Shown: positions 1-7,073 of the stretch, in pieces
Position numbering within the stretch: the first letter of the stretch is position 1
Layout: each line of letters begins with the position of its first letter
Assembly (NCBI GenBank): GCA_021795095.1
Contig: JAJYPU010000085.1
Location: 1-7,790 of the forward strand
Source: Actinomycetes bacterium
GTDB lineage: Bacteria > Actinomycetota > Acidimicrobiia > Acidimicrobiales > RAAP-2
Direction: 5' to 3'
DNA length: 7,790 nucleotides
Position numbers and translations under genes: made by a program
Notes under the pieces: generated by a model
What the model was told of the DNA's origin: nothing
Seen by the model: the letters and a program-made list of their open reading frames with translations, nothing else
Databases searched by the model: none

Positions 1-2653
1 CCGATCTCTCCTGAGGGGTCAGTTCCGTCGATGAACGGTGCCGCGGCCGAGCCGGACGTCCCCCGGCCGCGGCGAGTTCCTCGGTGGCGACGGCGATGAG
101 TCGCCTCGCGCCCGTCGGCGCCAAGACCTGGAGCGCGTCGTGCAGGGCGACGCGGGCCCGCGTCACCCGTCCGGTGTGGCGAAGGAAGCGCCCGTAGGCG
201 ATGCGAGTCTCGGCGTCGGCGAGTGGCATCGCGACGGCCGCGTTATGGGCGAGTGCCTCGTCGAAGCAGGCCTCGGCGGCGTCGACCTCGCCCCGTCGCC
301 AGTGGACGCCGGCGCGTCCCGCGGCCGCGACGGCTCGGGGGGCGTGACAGGGCAGTCGCTCGCACAACGCGTCGAGGGACGCCGTGAGCGCCCACGCCTC
401 GTCGAGTCGGCCCGCCGCCACGTACGCGTCGATCGCCACGCCGTGCCAGGGGACGACGCAGGGCTCGAGGATCCCCGACGCCGCGGCGACGGCGGCGGCG
501 CGGCTCGCCGCCTCGAGCGCCGCCTCGAGGTGGCCGTCGCTCAGGGCGTTGCGACACGCAATGAGCAACAGCCAGAGCCGAAGGTAGGCGGTCTCGCCCT
601 GGACCGCCATGATCGACTCGACGCGTCTCGCCCACTCCGCGCTCTCCGCATGTCGACCGAGCTCGTGGGCGAGGTAGCACAACCCGATCGAGGCGTGGGG
701 CTCGATCGCCGGGAACAGCACGCTCATCGACATCGCGTCGTGCAGGGTCCGGTAGGCGTCCTCGAGACGACCGGTGCGCCACAGGGTGTCGGCATGGTTG
801 AGCGCGTAGGAGAGCTGGGTCAGGGTTGAGCCCTGACGACGCGCGAGGTCGTCGAGCACGGGGTAGACGCTCATCTCGTCGTCGAAGCGCTCGAAGAGCT
901 TGGCGAGACGGACGTAGCCGACGACGGGGTTCCAGTTCCCCGCGGCGCGCAGGTCGTGGATGTTGGGGTCGCGGGCGAAGGTGAGGGCCGCCGTCGCCAG
1001 CGCCTCGATGTCGGCGTGCTCGCCCGAGATGCAGGCGAGGTAGGTCTCGGCACTCGCGGCCGCGGTGCGAAGCGCGTCGTCCGTCAGGCCGTGGCGCTCG
1101 ATGAGCTCGAGCACGCGCGTCGCGCTCGTTCGCACGCGGCTTGGACCGCGGTAGACGCTCGCGGTGAAGGTGGCGTCGAGCAGGGTCTCCCCGGCGAGGG
1201 CCACGTCGAACTCGCTCGCGACGCGCGCGGCTTGCTCGAAGCAGTGAAGCGCGTCATCGACGCGGGCCGACGCCATGAGGAGCTGGGCGAGCAGTCGCAG
1301 CCCGTCGACGCGCTCGGGTCCGTCGAGTGTCGGGTCGGCCAGATATCGGCGCACCGCCCGCTCGGCCTCGTCGATGCGTCCCTGGAGCAGGTTCGCCCGG
1401 CTGCACTCGAGCCACAGACTCACCGGGGCCGCCGTGCCCGCGAGCTCGATCGCGCTTCTAAAGAGGTCACTCGCCGTGGCCGTGGCCCCCGCGTCCAGCG
1501 CGCCGCGCGCGGCGTCGATCACGGCGGCTATCGCACCCGGGTCACCACGCAGGTCGCCCGCGACAGCGTGAACGGCGAGCTCGGCGGGCGAGGCGCCGAT
1601 GCGCTGGAGCAGAGTGAAGACTCGGGCGTGCAGACCCTGGCGCACGGGCACGGCGATGTCCTCATAGAGCGCGTGCCGAAGTAGTGGGTGCACGAACTCC
1701 GCCTCGGGTCCCGACGTCGCCCGCACGATGCCCGCGTGACAGAGTTCCTCGAGGCCGCCGGTCGCTTCGAGATCGTTCTGGCCGACCAAGGCGGTCACGA
1801 GCAGCGGGCGGAACCGGGACCCGAGGACGCTCGCCCCGCGCGCCCAGCGCATCGCCGCGGGGCTCACCCCGGTGAAGCGGGGGAGGAACACACGGTGACC
1901 GAGTGCTGCAGGCGAGGCCACGAGGTCATCGCCGCGCCGCCAGGCGTTGGCCACTTCTTTCAGGAGTAACGGGTTGCCGGCACAGCTCGCGCAGGCCCGC
2001 GTAGCCACCGCGGGCGAAGTATCGGCGCCGAGGCACGCCTCGAGCAGGGTGCGGCTCGCCTCATCAGAGAGAGGTTCGAGGTGCACGAGACCCGCGATGC
2101 CGTCGTCGACGAGTCGACGCGCCTGCTCGAGGGCGCTCGCGGGCCAGGGTCGAAGGGTCGCGATCACGGCAATCGATCGTTCGCCGAGCCGTCGGCACAG
2201 TGCCGCGAGCAGGGTCGTTGAATCGGGGTCCGACCAGTGCAGGTCGTCAATCGCGAGGAGCAGTGGTGACGGGCGGGCGCTGAGCCAGTCGAGGAGCTCC
2301 ACGTAGCGCCTGGCGAGGGCGTCACCCGGGGATGCCGAGCCCCGTGTGAGTTCCTGAACCGAGGCGCCCGTACCCTCGAAGAGCCGATCGATCAAGGCGA
2401 AGGGGATCGACGTCTCGACCTCGGCGCATCGCGCGAAACGCACCGAGAGGCCGCGCGCCCGCGCCCGCGACTGGGCCTCGTCGATCACGGTGGTCTTGCC
2501 GATCCCCGCCTCGGCGACGACGAAGATCGCGGCACCCGACGTCGCTTGCGCCCCGTCGAGCACCGCTTCGACCGCGTGCACGGCCCGTTCGCGCTCGAGG
2601 ATGGTCACTGCGCGAGGGACGGGGCCGTCCCCGTCGAGTCGACCTGGCCCCAT
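1..2653 (-). CDS. AAA-ATPase LuxR-family transcriptional regulator (3' end cut by window)
   Basis: This is a large cytoplasmic signal-responsive regulator of the MalT-like/LAL type. In this family an N-terminal ATPase and a helical sensor region control a C-terminal LuxR DNA-binding domain. The frame is open for 884 codons to the window edge. Visible in order: a Walker A motif AEAGIGKT at residues 47-54, with Ala in place of the usual first Gly; Walker B LLLAIDDLHW ending at W140, with D136 and D137; the family motif FVHPLLRHALYED from residue 320; then several hundred residues of Ala/Leu-rich, TPR-like helices with no catalytic motif. The last residues, LTPQERS (878-884), are the typical opening of a LuxR helix-turn-helix, so about 50 residues lie outside the window. 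ATG at 2653 was chosen because a G-rich Shine-Dalgarno-like stretch precedes it; GTG at 2608 is an alternative nearer to where the family similarity begins. The gene is far more GC-rich than the downstream genes. The target genes are unknown. Confidence 0.92.
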   Translation of the reverse strand, partial: MGPGRLDGDGPVPRAVTILERERAVHAVEAVLDGAQATSGAAIFVVAEAGIGKTTVIDEAQSRARARGLSVRFARCAEVETSIPFALIDRLFEGTGASVQELTRGSASPGDALARRYVELLDWLSARPSPLLLAIDDLHWSDPDSTTLLAALCRRLGERSIAVIATLRPWPASALEQARRLVDDGIAGLVHLEPLSDEASRTLLEACLGADTSPAVATRACASCAGNPLLLKEVANAWRRGDDLVASPAALGHRVFLPRFTGVSPAAMRWARGASVLGSRFRPLLVTALVGQNDLEATGGLEELCHAGIVRATSGPEAEFVHPLLRHALYEDIAVPVRQGLHARVFTLLQRIGASPAELAVHAVAGDLRGDPGAIAAVIDAARGALDAGATATASDLFRSAIELAGTAAPVSLWLECSRANLLQGRIDEAERAVRRYLADPTLDGPERVDGLRLLAQLLMASARVDDALHCFEQAARVASEFDVALAGETLLDATFTASVYRGPSRVRTSATRVLELIERHGLTDDALRTAAASAETYLACISGEHADIEALATAALTFARDPNIHDLRAAGNWNPVVGYVRLAKLFERFDDEMSVYPVLDDLARRQGSTLTQLSYALNHADTLWRTGRLEDAYRTLHDAMSMSVLFPAIEPHASIGLCYLAHELGRHAESAEWARRVESIMAVQGETAYLRLWLLLIACRNALSDGHLEAALEAASRAAAVAAASGILEPCVVPWHGVAIDAYVAAGRLDEAWALTASLDALCERLPCHAPRAVAAAGRAGVHWRRGEVDAAEACFDEALAHNAAVAMPLADAETRIAYGRFLRHTGRVTRARVALHDALQVLAPTGARRLIAVATEELAAAGGRPARPRHRSSTELTPQERS

Positions 2654-2903
2654 GTGTCACCCCCACGCCACGTCCAAACGCATCGTAGCCAGGCGGCGGA
2701 GCGAGTGGCGTGGTGACGATCCGTGGGTGGCGACCGCGGTGAACGACGGCGCACGAGCCGGACTCACGCGACGACGCCGGTAAAGGCCACGGCTGCGGCC
2801 ACGTCGGGGCGACCCGCGGTCGATCCAGGTTTCGCGGCACGTGACTTGTATCCATTCTCGCCCCTCGTGCGTCTATAGGGGACAAGACGTGGAAAGGATC
2901 ACC
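2654..2903. other. Divergent intergenic region between the LuxR-type gene and the DUF2892 gene
   Basis: This 250-base spacer must carry the promoters for both divergent units. Apart from the inverted repeat near the LuxR-gene start, the visible elements are a CACGTG palindrome at 2838-2843 followed by TTGTAT at 2846-2851, and TCTATA at 2872-2877. The 20-base gap between those two hexamers is too long for a normal housekeeping promoter, so no promoter can be assigned with confidence. GGAAAGGA at 2891-2898, five bases before the ATG, is a good ribosome binding site for the downstream gene. Confidence 0.4.
2656..2717 (-). promoter_or_regulatory. Leader inverted repeat overlapping the LuxR-gene ribosome binding site
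   Basis: The plus-strand bases 2656-2671 and 2705-2717 are complementary: 13 base pairs interrupted by a 3-base bulge, around a 33-base loop. The inner 9 bp (CCACGCCAC at 2663-2671 with GTGGCGTGG at 2705-2713) are perfect. In the minus-strand transcript the downstream arm contains the G-rich stretch that would serve as ribosome binding site and ends two bases before the AUG at 2653. The hairpin could therefore limit translation of the regulator. It could equally be a DNA operator. The pairing is seen directly; the function is inferred. Confidence 0.4.
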
Positions 2904-3134
2904 ATGAAGAAGACGGTTGGATCAACGGACAAGGTCGTTCGAGGCATTCTCGCGATCGCCGCGCTCATTGTCGCCGGGTTCGCTGGCTTTTCGAGTGTGT
3001 GGGGCATTGTGCTCGTAATCGTGGCCGCAGTCTTGGTCGTGACGGCCGCTACCGGCTACTGCCCGATCTACAGCGCGACGGGGTTGAATTCGCTCGGCGA
3101 GCACGAACACCGCCACGACGCGAGCGCGCACTGA
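2904..3134 (+). CDS. DUF2892-family small two-helix membrane protein
   Basis: This 76-residue protein matches the DUF2892 family (the YgaP-like inner-membrane domain) in length and pattern. It opens with MKKTVGSTDKVVRG, typical of the family, followed by two hydrophobic segments at about residues 13-29 and 32-50. It then has the family-like GYCPIYSATGLNS stretch with a single cysteine at residue 53. A short His-rich tail (HEHRHDASAH, residues 67-76) is unusual and might bind metal, which is speculative. The start at 2904 is preferred to the in-frame GTG at 2841 because GGAAAGGA lies five bases upstream and the family begins at this methionine. The biochemical function of the family is not established. 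The gene stops 15 bases before the sigma factor gene on the same strand, so the two are probably co-transcribed. Confidence 0.85.
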   Translation: MKKTVGSTDKVVRGILAIAALIVAGFAGFSSVWGIVLVIVAAVLVVTAATGYCPIYSATGLNSLGEHEHRHDASAH

Positions 3135-3149
3135 GGTTACGATCGGCCA

Positions 3150-3941
3150 ATGATCGACGAGGCGGCGAGTGGACGCGACGATGAGTTCGCGTCCGCCGTC
3201 GCCGCCGAGATCAATGGGCTCTATCGATACGCGCACTGGCTCGTCGGCAACGACGACGAGGCCGAGGACCTCGTCGGGGAGACCATGCTTCGCGCCCTCG
3301 AACGGCGCGAGCAGTTTCGTGGCGAGTCGTCACTGCGGACCTGGCTGCACCGGATCCTCTACCACATCGCCGTCGACCGGTCACGGCGCCACAGTCGTGA
3401 GCTCGTCGTTGATGACGTCGAGCGCAGCTGGGGTGATCAGCACTACAGCGTCGACGCGTCAGTGGTGCTCGAGCGGGCTGAGCGTCGTGGGGGATTGACC
3501 GAGGCGCTCGTGCACGTTCCCGTGCACTACCGCACCGTCGTCGTCTTGCACGACGCCGAGGGTTGGACGGTCGCTGAAATCGCCGACCAGCTCGGACTGT
3601 CGATCGCGGCGACAAAGCAACGACTTCGACGAGGACGCATGATGCTCGTGAGTAGCCTCGCGAGCGCAGAGGAGCGACGGATGGCGAATCGAGACGTGGT
3701 GTTGGAGTGTGCACAGGCGCGTTCGCTGGTATCGGACTACCTCGACGGCGAGCTTGAGGCGCAACAACGCAGGAACCTCGAAGCGCACCTCGCCAGTTGC
3801 GCCACGTGTCCGCCGCTCTATGCGTCCCTCGTCGGGGTGCGCGAACTGCTAGGGGACCTGCACGATCCAAACTCGGTGATCCCTGAGGCGATGCGAGTTC
3901 GCCTCGAGGCACGACTTGAGTCGCCGACGGTTGACCGGTGA
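3150..3941 (+). CDS. ECF-type RNA polymerase sigma factor with fused C-terminal zf-HC2 (anti-sigma-like) domain
   Basis: This 263-residue protein appears to join a sigma factor and a regulatory zinc finger. Region 2 spans about residues 20-85 (EAEDLVGETMLRALERR, then SLRTWLHRILYHIAVD), the part that contacts core polymerase and the -10 element. Region 4 spans about 112-170, with a helix-turn-helix around EIADQLGLSIAATKQRLRRG that reads the -35 element. There is no region 3, as expected for ECF factors. Residues 181-235 resemble the zf-HC2/ZAS fold: C187, the YLDGEL stretch at 197-202, then H213-x3-C217-x2-C220. In most bacteria that fold belongs to a separate anti-sigma factor. Here it is in the same chain, suggesting intramolecular control, possibly by zinc or redox state. 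No membrane segment is present, so the protein is cytoplasmic. A GAGG at 3133-3136 overlaps the upstream stop but is rather far from the ATG. Promoter targets are unknown; autoregulation is plausible. Confidence 0.9.
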   Translation: MIDEAASGRDDEFASAVAAEINGLYRYAHWLVGNDDEAEDLVGETMLRALERREQFRGESSLRTWLHRILYHIAVDRSRRHSRELVVDDVERSWGDQHYSVDASVVLERAERRGGLTEALVHVPVHYRTVVVLHDAEGWTVAEIADQLGLSIAATKQRLRRGRMMLVSSLASAEERRMANRDVVLECAQARSLVSDYLDGELEAQQRRNLEAHLASCATCPPLYASLVGVRELLGDLHDPNSVIPEAMRVRLEARLESPTVDR

Positions 3942-4090
3942 ACGAGGGTGGTGCGGCGATTCAACCCGATCGCTTTAGTGCGTCACGTCGCGTTGCCGAC
4001 GAGGATCGCGTCTCGACACTGGAGCACGCAATGACTCGCAGGGAACACGTAACGTCGTCGACAGTGGCCGGTGCACCAATCAGCGTTTGA
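3938..4090 (+). CDS. Possible 50-codon small ORF overlapping the sigma gene stop
   Basis: A GTG-initiated frame starts inside the last codons of the sigma gene, giving a 4-base GTGA overlap of start and stop, a common arrangement for translationally coupled genes. It encodes 50 residues beginning VNEGGAAIQPDRF and ending AGAPISV. The product is hydrophilic and charged, with no cysteine, no membrane segment and no recognised domain. No strong ribosome binding site is visible, so expression would depend on coupling to the sigma gene. It ends 28 bases before the convergent cyclic-di-GMP gene. It may be a real small protein, perhaps a partner of the sigma factor, or a chance open frame; length and the lack of known relatives leave this open. 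Confidence 0.25.
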   Translation: MNEGGAAIQPDRFSASRRVADEDRVSTLEHAMTRREHVTSSTVAGAPISV

Positions 4091-4118
4091 ACCGCAAGGC
4101 GATGGTGGACTCGTCGTA

Positions 4119-6440
4119 TCAGCGTTGAGGCGCTGCGAACTCATCGTCCCAATCGGCTATGAGTCGGTCTACTGACTCCACGTCGAGTGGTCGAGCGAAG
4201 AGGAACCCTTGTCCTACGTCGACCTCTTCGGCGATCAAATGGTGACGTTGCGCGTGGTTCTCAACTCCTTCGGCGATGATTTCGAGTTGCAGCGCCTTAC
4301 CTAACTGGACCAAGGTACGAACGAGGGCGGCCGCCTCCTTCGTGTCAACAATTCCCGATATGAAACTTCTGTCGATCTTCAAGATGTCGATTGGGAATTG
4401 CCTCAGGTACGCGAGCGAGGAGTACCCCGTGCCAAAGTCGTCGATGGCGAGACGCACCCCGAGTTCCTTTAGCGCCTCGAGCCGGGGGATTGTCGCCTCT
4501 ACGTCATGCATCAGTGATGTTTCGGTGATCTCCAGCACCAGCTTCGTGGGATCGAATCCGCTCGTCACCAGTGCGACGCGGACGTCATCGACGATCCGAT
4601 CCTGTTCCAATTGCTTGGTCGAGATATTGACCGAGACCGTGAAGTCATGGCCGTGGCCGTGCCAGTTCGCGCCTTGGCGACAGGCTTCTTCCAATACCCA
4701 CCGGCCGACCGGAACGATCATGCCGCTCGCTTCGAGAGCCGGAATGAATTGGTCAGGCATCACGACACCTCTCAGCGGGTGACGCCAACGCAGGAGCGCC
4801 TCGACACCCGTGAACGCACCGGTGGCGAGATCGATGGTGGGCTGATAGTGAAGGACGAACTGTCGTTCCTCGAAGCCGCTGTTGAGGTCTAGCGCTAACG
4901 TGCGTTGTTCATCGACGACCTTTTGCATCGAAGGAACGAAGACCACGGCGCAGTTCTTTCCGGCGCCCTTGGCCCGATACATCGCGATGTCAGCATCGCG
5001 CAATAGCTCCTCCGGTCTGTCGCGCACGCCCTCTGCGATTCCGATGCTGACGGTGACCGCCAAGGGGACGTTGTTGGCGGGGATCTCGAAGGGGGTCTTC
5101 AAGATTTCGGTAATTCGCTCGGCCACCGCCTCAGCGCCCGGCGCTAACGAAGCACCTTCGGTCAATATGACGAACTCATCGCCGCCAAGACGGCCGACCG
5201 TATCGGATTCGCGAAGCATAAGCGATAGGCGCGCCCCGACGGCCGCGAGGAGTTGGTCTCCTACGACGTGACCCAACGTGTCGTTGATGTCCTTGAAGTT
5301 GTCGAGATCTAGAAACAGCACGGCCACACCGGAATGATCGCGTTTGGCGCGCGCCAGCATCTGATCGATCCGATCGAGAATCAAGACTCGATTTGGCAGT
5401 CCGGTCAGTGAGTCGTGGAGCGCCTGGTGTTGGAGCTGATCGGTTTGTTCATGGACGATCGCCAAGGCGCGCGAACGGCCCGTGCCCAGTACGTAGATCA
5501 GTGTCGCCAATAACAGACTCAGTAAAAGTCCGCTCACCACCAGCGCCATCGCATCGCCATCGTGGAGCACACCACCCGAGGTCAACGCGGCGAATGTTTC
5601 GACGCGCCAGCCATTGTGGAGTTGTATGGTCATCGACTGCGCTTTTGCTGGCGCTGAACCTGCCTTGAAGATCACACGAGAAGCCCTGTTTCCGTACGCG
5701 AACACCACCGCAGTGTTCGGGTGGTTCACCAACGCCTGGTCAAGTAGGACACGAGGCGAAACCTCAGTGCCGGACCACCCGACAAAGGCAGCTCGCCGCG
5801 CCTGTACCGTGGCTGGCACGACCCCGGTGCTGTAGACCGGGGTTCCCACGACGAGATTCTTAGTTGTTCCCATCCCGTAGGGCAGATAGGCGCCGTGGCC
5901 CGAGTCCCGGGCTTGCCTCAAGTGAGGGCCAAGAACGGTGTCGCAAAAATCGAATCCCGCCGGGAGTCGAGGTTGTCCGGGCCTGGCTTGTGCCACGCGC
6001 GCAAAACAGTAGTAGGGACGCGATCCGGCCGGCGTGACCTGAAAAGTGCCGTTGGCGGCGAGGGAACCCGCCGGGTGAGCCACGGCCCCGACCTCGAAGG
6101 CGTGTAACTCGGAGGCGGGGACCATCACAACTTCCGCGACGCCCAGGAGTTCGGGATACCGCGCGAAGGTTCGCAGCGTGGTCAACCACTGAAGAAACTG
6201 CTGCTGCGTTGAGTGGGGATTGTTGGCGAAGAACGCGGCGGTGTTCGCGACGAGGTCCTGCTCGTGCTGGATGGCGAGCGAGAGTGTCGCCGCGATCTCC
6301 CGAGCCGACGTCGCGAAGTACTGCCGTGTCGTTCTCGTATGGTTACGCGTTACCACGTTCCCGGCGTACAGTGAGCCGACTGTGCCGCCGATGGTTATAC
6401 ACACCGCCGTGGTGAGCCAGAAACGTTGCTTCGCTTTCAT
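4119..6440 (-). CDS. Membrane CHASE-domain GGDEF/EAL protein (cyclic-di-GMP synthase and phosphodiesterase)
   Basis: This 773-residue bifunctional enzyme would make and break the second messenger cyclic di-GMP. A first transmembrane helix (about 7-29) and a second (about 297-319) flank an extracytoplasmic CHASE-like sensor of roughly 260 residues, which holds two cysteines (145 and 166). The GGDEF domain follows: metal-binding region LFLDLDNFKDIND with D378, intact GGDEF at 419-423, and an inhibitory site R410-E-S-D413 five residues before it. The EAL domain has EALLRW from E547, N605 (VSVNIS), E637 (LEITET), DDFGTGYSSL from D667, K688 (LKIDRSF), E724/E727 (AEGVE) and Q744 (GQGF), so the main metal and catalytic positions are present. 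Both activities look possible; which dominates cannot be read from sequence. The start at 6440 is chosen because GAGG lies nine bases upstream and the TM helix follows directly. The frame stays open to 6620, but that 60-residue extension has no domain character. No response-regulator receiver or separate partner is adjacent. Confidence 0.93.
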   Translation of the reverse strand: MKAKQRFWLTTAVCITIGGTVGSLYAGNVVTRNHTRTTRQYFATSAREIAATLSLAIQHEQDLVANTAAFFANNPHSTQQQFLQWLTTLRTFARYPELLGVAEVVMVPASELHAFEVGAVAHPAGSLAANGTFQVTPAGSRPYYCFARVAQARPGQPRLPAGFDFCDTVLGPHLRQARDSGHGAYLPYGMGTTKNLVVGTPVYSTGVVPATVQARRAAFVGWSGTEVSPRVLLDQALVNHPNTAVVFAYGNRASRVIFKAGSAPAKAQSMTIQLHNGWRVETFAALTSGGVLHDGDAMALVVSGLLLSLLLATLIYVLGTGRSRALAIVHEQTDQLQHQALHDSLTGLPNRVLILDRIDQMLARAKRDHSGVAVLFLDLDNFKDINDTLGHVVGDQLLAAVGARLSLMLRESDTVGRLGGDEFVILTEGASLAPGAEAVAERITEILKTPFEIPANNVPLAVTVSIGIAEGVRDRPEELLRDADIAMYRAKGAGKNCAVVFVPSMQKVVDEQRTLALDLNSGFEERQFVLHYQPTIDLATGAFTGVEALLRWRHPLRGVVMPDQFIPALEASGMIVPVGRWVLEEACRQGANWHGHGHDFTVSVNISTKQLEQDRIVDDVRVALVTSGFDPTKLVLEITETSLMHDVEATIPRLEALKELGVRLAIDDFGTGYSSLAYLRQFPIDILKIDRSFISGIVDTKEAAALVRTLVQLGKALQLEIIAEGVENHAQRHHLIAEEVDVGQGFLFARPLDVESVDRLIADWDDEFAAPQR

Positions 6441-6752
6441 GAGTTCAAACCTCAGCCCAACACTTTGCAAGACGGTGGAAGCCAAATTGGCCCCAGAATG
6501 CGACGCGATGTTCCAATCCACACCACGATCGAAGTCGACACACGCTGGCCCGCGGACAACGAGCAGGTCGTAGGCGACGTGCTCACGGTATCCACTACCA
6601 ACCCTTTCTGCTGGTCCCACGAATCACTCGCGCAGCGCGGTGTCCCTGAAGCACTCCGCGCCAACAACGCACCTGTTGAAGACGCGCAAACGTCATCCGA
6701 TCTACACCACGGCAAGCCTCACATCCTTGGACCCTGCATTACGCGACATCAG

Positions 6753-6790
6753 GACATTTCGGCAACAACGATGCGACAATTTTCGGACAA
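6753..6790. repeat. Imperfect direct repeat resembling an insertion-sequence end
   Basis: GACATTTCGGCAA at 6753-6765 and GACAATTTTCGGACAA at 6775-6790 are imperfect copies of one motif, 22 bases apart. Read on the minus strand they give TTGTCCGAAAATTGTC and TTGCCGAAATGTC, which resemble the repeated terminal motifs of some IS21-like elements. No transposase remnant or matching opposite end was found beyond a 7-base inverted match (TTGTCCG at 6959-6965). The resemblance is from memory of such ends and is weak. Confidence 0.25.
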
Positions 6791-6988
6791 GAGTGTGAAG
6801 AGGAGTCTGAGTGATTGAGGGTGGAACGTGACGTGAGTGGTGATCAACGAGCTTGCCTCTCCCACGTTTCCATCGCAATTTAGGGATCCACGCGGTGTAC
6901 CCATTCGAGACTGATGGCGCGGGATGCACGAGCGAACCACTTCATGTCCCGATGAGTTTGTCCGTTGCAGGTCTAGTACGTTGCTCGT

Positions 6989-7005
6989 GGGTACCAACGG
7001 TGCCC
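6989..7005 (+). promoter_or_regulatory. Compact hairpin upstream of the collagen-like gene
   Basis: GGGTACC, a three-base AAC loop and GGTGCCC form a 7-pair stem in RNA with one G-U pair, 68 bases before the start codon. There is no T-run after it, so it is not a standard terminator. It could be part of the 5' leader or a protein-binding site. The function is unknown. Confidence 0.25.
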
Positions 7006-7073
7006 TTGAACAGTCGTCGTCCTGTTGGACCACTTCGACTGATCAACCCAAGACGATTGGATCGGGGCAGTCA

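Larger units (their letters stand above)
6441..7073. other. 633-base divergent intergenic region without a convincing gene
   Basis: This stretch separates the starts of the divergent c-di-GMP gene and collagen-like gene. Several open frames of 70-130 codons cross it on both strands. None has a domain-like sequence, a persuasive ribosome binding site or the codon pattern of the neighbours, so they are not called. It contains repeated TTTCGG-containing motifs near 6753-6790 and a compact hairpin at 6989-7005. A weaker inverted repeat (GACTG at 7037-7041 with CAGTC at 7068-7072) sits directly before the collagen-like gene start. No c-di-GMP riboswitch core was recognised. Its length is large for two promoters, so a decayed mobile element or a regulatory RNA is possible. 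Confidence 0.5.

Noticed and set aside
38..1969. Long plus-strand open frames (38-829, 956-1684, 1688-1969) opposite the LuxR-type gene
   Set aside because: They use the same codon register as the minus-strand regulator and encode low-complexity Arg/Gly/Ala-rich sequence. They are antisense shadows of a very GC-rich gene.
2322..2885. Minus-strand open frame across the start of the LuxR-type gene
   Set aside because: It is out of frame with the Walker A/B-bearing frame and is Arg-rich with no domain.
2841..2903. Upstream GTG start extending the DUF2892 protein by 21 residues
   Set aside because: The added residues have no family similarity and overlap the probable promoter region. ATG 2904 has a good ribosome binding site.
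4120..4135. Inverted repeat CAGCG/CGCTG as a terminator between the convergent genes
   Set aside because: The stem is only five base pairs, lacks a T-run and lies inside the 3' end of the c-di-GMP gene.
6441..6620. 60-residue N-terminal extension of the CHASE-GGDEF-EAL protein
   Set aside because: It has no signal or domain character. ATG 6440 has GAGG at a suitable distance and is followed immediately by the first membrane helix.
6426..7033. Open frames 6426-6818 (+), 6452-6715 (-), 6702-6929 (-) and 6749-7033 (-) as genes
   Set aside because: They overlap each other on both strands and have no recognisable domains or ribosome binding sites.
6441..7073. A c-di-GMP (GEMM) riboswitch ahead of either divergent gene
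   Set aside because: The context made it attractive, but no conserved core sequence of that riboswitch was found on either strand.
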